Assembly (NCBI GenBank): GCA_002394725.1
Contig: DGUQ01000049.1
Span: forward strand, 5,676-17,707
From: Ruminococcaceae bacterium UBA4306
Lineage (GTDB): Bacteria > Bacillota > Clostridia > Oscillospirales > Acutalibacteraceae
Reading direction: 5' to 3'
Length of the DNA: 12,032 nt
Shown here: one piece after another, positions 6,401 through 12,032 of the stretch
Layout of the letters: the number at the start of each line of letters is the position of its first letter
Numbering within the stretch: the first letter of the stretch is position 1
Program-made: the position numbers and the translations under genes
The notes under the pieces: generated by a model
The model's input: only the letters and a program-made list of their open reading frames with translations
Told to the model about the DNA's origin: nothing
Databases searched by the model: none

Positions 6401-6895
6401 TTATCTCGCTGCTCTTTCATCGGTAACGATATGCTCGACCGTGTCGTGTTCTGTGTCGAGGTAATCCTTTAAGAATGTGGGATAAAAGCGATGGCTGTTT
6501 AACTCATCTATCGGCACCCAAACCATACTCTCTTTATCATTGAAGTGGGTATAGCTTTCGCTGTGCAGCTCCTTTGTCCCGCGCGGCTTCATCAAAAAGT
6601 AGAGCGAAATCTCATGACAGGACAAGCCCTTGTCATAGGCGCCGTCACCGTTCCAGAAGTTTTCGTGAATGACGGCAAGCCGGTCGATCTCATACCGGAC
6701 GCCGGTTTCCTCGAACACCTCACGCAAAACCGCCTGTTGAGCCGTTTCACCGTGATGGATGCCGCCGCCGACCGAATAGAGATAATCTTCTTTTTCATTT
6801 CCGACCAACAGAACGCAGCCGTCCTCAACGATGATCGCGGCGGCTCGGTATCGGAACCATTCTTTTCCCTTTGTAAAACAACAATCGTGAGTCAT
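6401..6895 (-). CDS. Nudix hydrolase
   Basis: The 164-residue product has a complete Nudix box, G44-x5-E50-x7-R58-E-V-F-E-E-T-G-V66, which binds Mg and hydrolyses a nucleoside diphosphate linked to another group. The substrate cannot be read from the sequence; an 8-oxo-dGTP-like or general NTP clean-up role is possible. The preferred start is the ATG at 6895, which has GGAG at 6901-6904 with 5-base spacing. An alternative ATG at 6910 overlaps the rqcH stop as TGATG but has only a poor ribosome site; it would add five residues. Last gene of the rlmH-rqcH-Nudix cluster and probably translationally coupled to rqcH. No strong terminator follows. Confidence 0.88.
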   Translation of the reverse strand: MTHDCCFTKGKEWFRYRAAAIIVEDGCVLLVGNEKEDYLYSVGGGIHHGETAQQAVLREVFEETGVRYEIDRLAVIHENFWNGDGAYDKGLSCHEISLYFLMKPRGTKELHSESYTHFNDKESMVWVPIDELNSHRFYPTFLKDYLDTEHDTVEHIVTDERAAR

Positions 6896-6909
6896 GTTTT
6901 CTCCGGTCA

Positions 6910-8598
6910 TCAGGAAGGTATGTGCGGCTTCACATACACCGTATTGTAATGCACATAGATCACCTTGCCGGGCAGAGCGCCGTTGGGCTTGCTGACGTTT
7001 TTGACGCGCGTATAATCGACCGGTACCTGCGCGCTGTCCCTGCCCTTGCTGTGGGCAGCGGCGATCTGTGCCGCCTCGAGGATTGCGGTGTCGCTGATCT
7101 CCTTACCCTCGGCGCAGATGATGACGTGTGTGCCGTGGATGCCCTTGGTGTGCAGCCACATATCATTCTTTTGCGCCGTTTTCAGCGTCAAAAGATCATT
7201 CTGCTTATTATTCCTGCCGACAAGTATTTTAAACCCGTCGGAGCTCGTGTATTCGATCGGCGGCAGGGGCTTATCCTTGCGCTTGACATTCCCCTTGTTC
7301 GTCTTGAGATAGCCTTGTTCTCTCAGCTCCGCGCGGATCGCGGACAGTTCCGCTTCCGTCTCACAGCGCGACAGCTCATCCTGCACGCTCTCGATGTAGC
7401 TGAGCTCCTCGGTCGCCTTCTCGATCTGCTCGGTGAGCATGATCTCACGCGTTTTTGCCTTGTTATATTCTTTATAGAACCGCTGGGCGTTCATCGCCGG
7501 AGAGATCGTGGGATCAAGGCGGATGGTGAGCGGCGCGTTGTCCTCGGCATAAAAGTTCTCTACCGTCACGGCTCTTGCCCCACGCTCGATACGGTACAGA
7601 TTCGCCTGCAAGAGATCGCCCTTGATCCGCAGTTGCTCACGGTCGGCGCACTTCTTCAGATCCGCTCTTTGCAGATTGATCTTGCGCGACAGGCGGTCGA
7701 TGGTATTGCTCAGCAGCTTGCCGATATCGGCGGATTTCGCCTTCATCCGCGCAAGGCGGTCGCGATCGGAAAAGAACGTGTCGAGCAGCTCGCTGTAGCT
7801 CTCAAAATGCCTGACAGATAACGCGCCCTCGTACTGGCGCACATCCATAAAGCAAAAATCCATCGGCGAGCCGTCCGCCTTATCAATCAAGGTCGGCTCA
7901 CCTTTGCCCGCTTCGACCAACTCCTTGAGCGCTGTGACCTGCGTGAGCATATCGCTGTCGGCAGAACGGAAGCAGAGCTCACGCGCGACCATCGGCGAGA
8001 CGCCCTGGATCGTGTTCAGCACCGCGCGGTCATCTCCGCCGAGCATATCGATCCGCTCGACGATCTCCTCGGGCGTACATTCTTCGATACACAGCTTATC
8101 CTGCATACGGGGCAGCTCATACGGCATCTTCGGGAGCAGGACGCGTTCCTCCGATACGGAAAAATCGATCCTCCGCACCGTGTCGATAACCCTGTCCTCG
8201 CCGTCGGTGAGAACGGCGTTGGAATAGCGCCCCATGATCTCGATATACAACCGCAGCTGTTCACGGTCGCCGATCTCATTGATCGCCTCAAAATGCAGGC
8301 ACAGTACACGCTCGTTCTTCGGCTGAGTGATATCGCTGAGCCGTGCGCCGCCGAGACGCTTTCTGAGCAGCATACACAGCATCGGCGGAACGGGAGGATT
8401 CTCGATAGAAATAGAGGAAATATGCACACGCGGTGCATCCGACAGGCGAATCAGCACCTTTTTGGCGCCGTCCTGTGTACGAAACGCGAACACCAGCTCG
8501 TCGCGCGCCGGCTGATAGATCTGATTGACGCGCGAGCCGATCAGCGCGTCGCTCATCTCACGCCGCACCATCGTCATCATGATTCCGTCAAACGCCAT
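6910..8598 (-). CDS. rqcH: RqcH, NFACT-family ribosome quality control factor (Rqc2 homologue; older name fibronectin-binding protein)
   Basis: The 562-residue protein starts with the typical MAFDG and has the NFACT layout: NFACT-N (about 1-200, with PPMLCMLLRK and EIMGRYSN motifs), helix-hairpin-helix near 195-215 (IQGVSPMVAREL), a coiled-coil middle (about 275-430), and an NFACT-R domain (about 447-545) with GRNNKQND and DMWLHTKGIHGTHVI. RqcH binds peptidyl-tRNA on stalled 50S subunits and recruits tRNA-Ala to add C-terminal alanine tails that mark the nascent chain for degradation. The start has AGGTGAG at 8602-8608. It lies 39 bases after rlmH and its stop overlaps the Nudix start region. 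The Asp-Arg pair known to be needed in B. subtilis RqcH appears to read Glu96-Arg97 here. Confidence 0.93.
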   Translation of the reverse strand: MAFDGIMMTMVRREMSDALIGSRVNQIYQPARDELVFAFRTQDGAKKVLIRLSDAPRVHISSISIENPPVPPMLCMLLRKRLGGARLSDITQPKNERVLCLHFEAINEIGDREQLRLYIEIMGRYSNAVLTDGEDRVIDTVRRIDFSVSEERVLLPKMPYELPRMQDKLCIEECTPEEIVERIDMLGGDDRAVLNTIQGVSPMVARELCFRSADSDMLTQVTALKELVEAGKGEPTLIDKADGSPMDFCFMDVRQYEGALSVRHFESYSELLDTFFSDRDRLARMKAKSADIGKLLSNTIDRLSRKINLQRADLKKCADREQLRIKGDLLQANLYRIERGARAVTVENFYAEDNAPLTIRLDPTISPAMNAQRFYKEYNKAKTREIMLTEQIEKATEELSYIESVQDELSRCETEAELSAIRAELREQGYLKTNKGNVKRKDKPLPPIEYTSSDGFKILVGRNNKQNDLLTLKTAQKNDMWLHTKGIHGTHVIICAEGKEISDTAILEAAQIAAAHSKGRDSAQVPVDYTRVKNVSKPNGALPGKVIYVHYNTVYVKPHIPS

Positions 8599-8637
8599 AT
8601 TCTCACCTCGGTTTAATTAGAAATGCCTAATTCCTCG

Positions 8638-9117
8638 TTATTTATGATATTTCGTTCCCTTAGAGATCTGGAACGCGCGGTAGAGCTGTTCGAGCAGCAT
8701 CACGCGGCACAGCTGATGCGGAAAGGTCATCTTCCCTATGCTCAGCTTAAAATCAGCTCTCGCTTTCAGCGCGTCGCTCAGCCCCCAGCTGCCGCCGATG
8801 ATCAGGTCGATCGCGCTGTGCGTCATGCTGATATCCTCGATCTTTCGCGACAGCTCCTCGGAGCTGATGTTCCTGCCCTCCACGCACATCGCAATCACAT
8901 AGTCGCCCTTGCCGAGCTTCTGCATGATCCGATCGCTTTCGGCAGCGATCGTATGGCGTATCTGCGCGTCGGACGGGTCATCGCTCACACGCTCTTCATT
9001 CAATTCTATGATATTCAGCTTGCACAGCGGCTTCATCCGCTTGCTGTATTCTTCGACCGCGTCGCGCCAATACCGCTCCTTGAGCTTGCCGACGCAGATG
9101 ATGTTGATCGTGAGCAT
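8638..9117 (-). CDS. rlmH: 23S rRNA (pseudouridine-1915-N3)-methyltransferase RlmH
   Basis: A 159-residue SPOUT-class methyltransferase that methylates pseudouridine 1915 in helix 69 of 23S rRNA on the assembled 70S ribosome, using S-adenosylmethionine. The SAM-knot signature IIGGSWG (106-112), FPHQLCRVMLLEQLYRAFQI (132-151) and the terminal YHK are all present; length is standard. The ATG at 9117 has AGGAG at 9126-9130 with 8-base spacing; an in-frame GTG at 9126 overlaps that ribosome site and is not used. First gene of the rlmH-rqcH-Nudix cluster. The known walJ (yycJ)-rlmH neighbourhood of Firmicutes is kept here, but a mobile repeat lies between the two genes. Confidence 0.95.
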   Translation of the reverse strand: MLTINIICVGKLKERYWRDAVEEYSKRMKPLCKLNIIELNEERVSDDPSDAQIRHTIAAESDRIMQKLGKGDYVIAMCVEGRNISSEELSRKIEDISMTHSAIDLIIGGSWGLSDALKARADFKLSIGKMTFPHQLCRVMLLEQLYRAFQISKGTKYHK

Positions 9118-9131
9118 AGCAATCACTCCTA

Positions 9132-9196
9132 AAGGGCGAGGGCTTGCTCTCGCCGAACCATATAATGGGATATTGTTCTTTTATTCGGTATGCCGA
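9132..9196. repeat. Hairpin-bearing possible interspersed repeat in the rlmH leader
   Basis: GGCGAG (9135-9140) pairs with CTCGCC (9149-9154) immediately upstream of the rlmH ribosome site, and TCGG/CCGA (9185-9196) forms a small hairpin at the other end. GGCGAG...CTCGCC hairpins of this kind recur in gut clostridial genomes as I remember them, so this may be a separate short repeat abutting the MITE. I could not identify a clear rlmH promoter here. Confidence 0.35.
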
Positions 9197-9474
9197 TAGG
9201 GTGACAGGAATAATCCGAACCGTGGTTTTGACGGGCATATTTCCGCCTGCCCATAGTTAAAATCCTCGCGAACCCGTCAAGGGTTCGCTGTGGTTTTGCC
9301 GCGGTCAGACGAAAATCTGCTCCGCCAAAACTCCAAAGGACTGAAAATGAGCAAGATTTCGAGCAAGTTTCGGTGCAGAAAGTGCAGGCAGGCTGGCGCC
9401 TGCCAAGATTGATAAGCCGAAAATTGCCGAAATATTGCCATTTTCAGCAGGTTCGGATTATTCCTGTCACCCTA
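9197..9474. mobile_element. MITE-like element with 25-bp perfect terminal inverted repeats and TA ends
   Basis: The 24 bases at 9198-9221 (starting AGGGTGACAGGAATAATCCG) recur as an exact reverse complement at 9450-9473, and the outermost T/A pair (9197/9474) extends the match to 25 bp. The element ends are TAGGG...CCCTA, so TA may be a duplicated target, as in IS630/Tc1-mariner-type insertions. The 278 bases have no transposase. They contain two more hairpins: GCGAACCC/GGGTTCGC (9268-9288) and GGCAGGC/GCCTGCC (9387-9404). This fits a non-autonomous miniature inverted-repeat element. It fills most of the walJ-rlmH gap. The alternative is a structured non-coding RNA. Confidence 0.75.
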
Positions 9475-9485
9475 AGCGCCGTGCT

Positions 9486-10274
9486 CTAAAAAATCACGGA
9501 TTTTCCGTTGGTCACGACGGGCGCGACGTCAAGCGTGTAATCGGCGTTGAGTACCATGCCGGCACGGTTGAGCGAATCGATCGTTTCGTTCAGCGCAAGG
9601 TGCGGCGTGTTGTTCTCCTCACTCAGGTGTCCGAGGATGATCCTCGTCAGTCCGGCGCCGACAAAATCGGGCATCGCCTCCGCGCAGGCGGCGTTGCTCA
9701 GGTGTCCGTTGTCGGAGAGAATACGCTTCTTCAAAATATACGGATACATGCCCTCGCGGAGCATATCGATATCGTGGTTGGATTCGACGACCGCGAGGTG
9801 AGAGCGAGCAATTGCCCTGCGCGCGTCCTCGGTCAGATAGCCCGTATCGGTCACGACGCTGACTCTTCTGCCGTCGGGCGTCGTGATAGCGTAACCGCAG
9901 GGCTCCGACGCGTCATGTGAGGTCGCGACGCGCTGTACGCGGAAGTCGTCCGTCTCGATCACATCCTCGATCACGTTCAATCGCGCCATCGCGGGTACCT
10001 TGTCATTCTCTGCCAGATATGCGAGCGTGCCGCGTGAAGCGTAGAGCGGAATATCATAGCGCTTGAGCAATACCTTGAGCGCGCTGATGTGATCGGAGTG
10101 CTCATGCGTCACAAAGATCGCGCTGACGTTGCGCAGTGACAGATCGTTTGCCGACAGCGCCAATTCAAGCTGTTTAAGGTTGCGGCCGGCGTCGATCAGG
10201 ATCGCGGAGCCGTTGCCCTGTATGTAATAGGAATTGCCCTTGCTCGACGAGAAGAGCGGTACGATTTTAGCCAT
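9486..10274 (-). CDS. walJ: WalJ/YycJ-like metallo-beta-lactamase-fold hydrolase
   Basis: The 262-residue product has the metallo-beta-lactamase fold with T-H57-E-H59-S-D61-H62 metal motif, SH120, D143 in VVTDTGYL, and GH216 near the C terminus. It matches the WalJ/YycJ/VicX type, cytoplasmic nucleases or phosphodiesterases that in Firmicutes accompany the WalRK cell-wall regulators and are linked to DNA repair coordination. Here walRK are not in the window, but rlmH follows, as in many Firmicutes. The start is the ATG at 10274 (MAKIVPLFSSSKGN is a normal family N terminus); the nearest ribosome-site-like AGGGA (10287-10291) is 12 bases away, weak and rather far. Its stop at 9486 is 12 bases from the MITE, so read-through into rlmH would cross the inverted repeats. 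Confidence 0.87.
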   Translation of the reverse strand: MAKIVPLFSSSKGNSYYIQGNGSAILIDAGRNLKQLELALSANDLSLRNVSAIFVTHEHSDHISALKVLLKRYDIPLYASRGTLAYLAENDKVPAMARLNVIEDVIETDDFRVQRVATSHDASEPCGYAITTPDGRRVSVVTDTGYLTEDARRAIARSHLAVVESNHDIDMLREGMYPYILKKRILSDNGHLSNAACAEAMPDFVGAGLTRIILGHLSEENNTPHLALNETIDSLNRAGMVLNADYTLDVAPVVTNGKSVIF

Positions 10275-10316
10275 TGATGTTAAAATCCCTTCATAAGAAA
10301 AAACTATAAATCGGGT

Positions 10317-10331
10317 GTGGGCACAGCCCAC
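10317..10331. repeat. Short perfect hairpin upstream of walJ
   Basis: GTGGGC (10317-10322) and GCCCAC (10326-10331) form a 6-bp stem with a 3-base loop about 45 bases upstream of the walJ start. It could lie in the walJ leader. I could not assign a convincing walJ promoter; a TATAGT-like -10 nearby has no good -35. Confidence 0.35.
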
Positions 10332-10355
10332 CATTCATGATTCATTTCTCACTAG

Positions 10356-10379
10356 AAAAGCCACCCTGAGGTGGCTTTT
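10356..10379 (-). terminator. Rho-independent terminator of murA
   Basis: AAAAGCCACC (10356-10365) and GGTGGCTTTT (10370-10379) form a perfect 10-bp stem around a 4-base loop. Read leftwards, the stem ends in a T4 run. It lies 6 bases after the murA stop, so walJ should have its own promoter between here and 10274. Confidence 0.9.
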
Positions 10380-10385
10380 GAAATC

Positions 10386-11678
10386 TTAAGCTGTTGTCGC
10401 TATACTTGTGGGATCGGGAAGATAAATCTTCTTGATATCCGCGCCCAGGCTCTGGAACTTGGTGACCACATCCGAATAGCCGCGCTCGATGTAATTGATG
10501 TTCGAGATACTCGTAGTGCCGTCTGCCACCAGTCCGGCGATCACCATCGCCGCTCCTGCGCGCAGGTCGGTCGCCTTGACGGGAGCGCCGGTCAGCTTGC
10601 CGCCCTCGATGATCGCAAGTCTGCCCTCGACAGAGATCTTCGCGCCCATGCGAACGAGCTCGCTGACATACTGATAACGGTTATCCCACACGCTCTCATT
10701 CACGATGGAGGTTCCCTTGACGGTGGACAGCAGCGCCACAAACTGCGGCTGACAGTCGGTCGGGAAGCCAGGGTGCGGCATCGTCTTGATGTTGACGCGG
10801 TTGAGCGGACGCTTGGTCGCGTCTACGATGACCGCCTCGTCATATTCCTCGATCTCACAGCCCATCTCCATCAGCTTGGAGCTGATGCTCTCGAGGTGCT
10901 TAGGAGTGATGTTGCGGATCGTGACCTTGCCTCTGGTCGCGGCAGCGGCAGCCATATAGGTGCCTGCCTCGATCTGGTCGGGGATGATGGAATAGGTAAC
11001 GCCGCGCAGATAATCCACGCCGCGGATCTTGATAACGTCGGTACCGGCGCCGCGGATGTTGGCGCCCATGGAGTTGAGGAAGTTCGCCAAATCAACGATA
11101 TGCGGTTCTTTAGCGGCGTTTTCGAGGATGGTCTGACCCTCCGCCTTGACAGCGGCGAGCATCAGGTTGATGGTCGAGCCGACCGACACGGTGTCGAAAT
11201 ACACTCTCGCGCCGTGGAAGGAGCCCGAGGTGGTGCTCTCGATAACAGCGCCGTTGACCAGCTCATTGTGCGCGCCCATCATCGCAAAGCCCTTTAAGTG
11301 CTGATCGATCGGACGCACGCCGAAGTTACAGCCGCCGGGCAGGGCGACCTTGGCGTTGTGGAAGCGTCCCAGCAATGCGCCCAGCAGATAGTAGGACGCG
11401 CGCATACCGCGAACCGCGTCATGGGTCGCCTCCCATGTGTTGATGGGTCTCGGATCAATATCCAATGTATTCTTGTCGACTCTGCGCACCATCGCGCCCA
11501 TATCCTGCAGGATATTCGCGATCAGCGACACGTCGGAGATATTCGGGATGTTCTCGATGCGGCAGGGCTCGTCACACAACACTACCGCCGGGATGATCGC
11601 TACCGCCGCGTTCTTCGCGCCGCTGACGGTCACTTCGCCGAATAAGGGCTTTCCGCCGTTGATAACTATCTTTTCCAA
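10386..11678 (-). CDS. murA: UDP-N-acetylglucosamine 1-carboxyvinyltransferase MurA
   Basis: The 430-residue enzyme catalyses the first committed step of peptidoglycan synthesis, transfer of enolpyruvate from phosphoenolpyruvate to UDP-GlcNAc in the cytoplasm. Lys22-Asn23 (SGAKNAA) and the catalytic loop PGGC117NFGVRPIDQH are intact; Cys117 corresponds to E. coli Cys115, the fosfomycin target, so the enzyme should be fosfomycin-sensitive at this position. It is full length. The start codon is TTG at 11678 (MEKIVINGG): no ATG or GTG lies between it and the in-frame stop at 11718-11720, and AGGAAG at 11688-11693 lies 9 bases upstream. It has its own promoter and terminator, so it is a single-gene unit. 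Clostridia often have two murA copies; which one this is cannot be told. Confidence 0.95.
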   Translation of the reverse strand: MEKIVINGGKPLFGEVTVSGAKNAAVAIIPAVVLCDEPCRIENIPNISDVSLIANILQDMGAMVRRVDKNTLDIDPRPINTWEATHDAVRGMRASYYLLGALLGRFHNAKVALPGGCNFGVRPIDQHLKGFAMMGAHNELVNGAVIESTTSGSFHGARVYFDTVSVGSTINLMLAAVKAEGQTILENAAKEPHIVDLANFLNSMGANIRGAGTDVIKIRGVDYLRGVTYSIIPDQIEAGTYMAAAAATRGKVTIRNITPKHLESISSKLMEMGCEIEEYDEAVIVDATKRPLNRVNIKTMPHPGFPTDCQPQFVALLSTVKGTSIVNESVWDNRYQYVSELVRMGAKISVEGRLAIIEGGKLTGAPVKATDLRAGAAMVIAGLVADGTTSISNINYIERGYSDVVTKFQSLGADIKKIYLPDPTSIATTA

Positions 11679-12032
11679 ATCTGTACACTTCCTAACAACT
11701 GCTCTTTGGTTTCTGTTTTAACCTCCGCTTCGCTTTTCGCAAACGCGACAACATAGCGGATCATACGAAATATATGTCACACGACAGCGCCGTGTATGAA
11801 TCAAAAGAAAGGTAAAACAGGGCGCGTTTTGAGCGCACCTATCCTATTCTGCTTATACAATACGATAATACAAAGCCGACATAAAGTCAACCGAAAAAAT
11901 CTTTTGTAATCTTTTTTAGTGATTTTGTATGTTTTTATCCTTACCGTCTGTATGCTTTTTCTATACTTATTATTCTTTTATGTAATTATTTTGTAATCAA
12001 TTCCGCTTATTTTCCGCACTTCCGCAAATTTG
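11679..12032. other. Non-coding murA upstream region
   Basis: No credible gene is present. The murA leader holds a dyad TCATAC/GTATGA (11761-11766, 11794-11799) with a competing inner ACACG/CGTGT pairing (11779-11783, 11791-11795), a GC-rich bulged hairpin near 11820-11839, and an unused GGAGG-like site (11722-11726 on the - strand) with no start codon nearby. Beyond the promoter the DNA is very AT-rich, with the 10-base direct repeat TTTTGTAATC at 11902-11911 and 11989-11998. The next gene must lie outside the window. Confidence 0.6.
11862..11890 (-). promoter_or_regulatory. Promoter of murA
   Basis: On the - strand TTGACT (11885-11890) and TATCGT (11862-11867) are separated by 17 bases, giving a start near 11855 and a leader of about 175 bases. 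The -35 is identical to that of the Na/Pi transporter promoter. The -10 matches the consensus at 4 of 6 positions. Confidence 0.55.

Noticed and set aside
6922..7821. 299-codon + strand frame opposite rqcH
   Set aside because: Antisense shadow of a well-supported gene, with Ala/Leu/Arg-rich composition typical of reversed GC-biased codons.
9161..9166. TATAAT on the + strand as a possible promoter
   Set aside because: No -35 at the right distance and no gene to the right in that direction before the convergent walJ stop.
9345..9412. Small + strand frame starting MSKISSKFRCRKCRQ inside the MITE
   Set aside because: It is about 21 codons, has no ribosome site, and lies on internal hairpins of the element; the two Cys pairs look accidental.
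9435..9920. 161-codon + strand frame opposite walJ
   Set aside because: It starts in the MITE arm and runs antisense through a clear metallo-beta-lactamase gene; no ribosome site or family resemblance.
10371..11297. 308-codon + strand frame opposite murA
   Set aside because: Antisense shadow of murA, starting in the murA terminator; His/Asp/Arg-rich composition with no family match.

Overview
The window reads as chromosomal DNA of a low-to-moderate-GC Gram-positive anaerobe, most likely a gut clostridium of the Ruminococcaceae/Oscillospiraceae type. The evidence is the gene set (XXXLXXG heptad-repeat surface protein, clostridial DtxR-like regulator, Na/Pi cotransporter fused to PhoU, RqcH, RlmH, WalJ, MurA), strong GGAGG-type ribosome sites, sigma-A-like TTGACT-N17-TATNNT promoters, and short palindromic repeats of a kind I associate with these genomes. 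The lineage is an inference; there is no rRNA or other decisive marker.

Left part (1-4520). The 3' part of a heptad-repeat protein enters from the left edge on the + strand and ends at a clear terminator. A DtxR-family metal regulator with its own promoter follows. A bidirectional terminator separates it from trxA (- strand). Across a compact divergent promoter region lies trxB (+ strand). The 3' end of trxB runs through a palindromic interspersed repeat, which adds about 45 residues to the protein and supplies the Shine-Dalgarno of the next gene, an AlkD-like HEAT-repeat DNA alkylation repair protein that starts right after the trxB stop. A second bidirectional terminator closes this block.

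Middle part (4521-9130). All genes are on the - strand. A Na/Pi cotransporter has its own strong promoter and a leader with several perfect stem-loops. To its right is an apparent operon transcribed leftwards: rlmH (23S rRNA methyltransferase), rqcH (ribosome rescue/alanine tailing) and a Nudix hydrolase whose start region overlaps the rqcH stop. This groups ribosome maturation and quality control with nucleotide clean-up.

Right part (9131-12032). A 278-bp element with 25-bp perfect terminal inverted repeats ending in TA lies between rlmH and a WalJ/YycJ-type metallo-beta-lactamase-fold hydrolase; it looks like a MITE inserted into the known walJ-rlmH neighbourhood. Beyond it are walJ, a strong terminator, and murA (first step of peptidoglycan synthesis), which starts with TTG after a leader of about 175 nt and has a recognisable promoter. 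The last ~350 bases are AT-rich non-coding DNA.

No defence system, prophage, CRISPR array or full transposon is present. Most of the window is housekeeping. The unusual material is in the repeats and leaders: the repeat-derived TrxB tail with borrowed ribosome site, the TA-flanked MITE, the nptA leader, and partly degenerate NADPH-binding motifs in TrxB.
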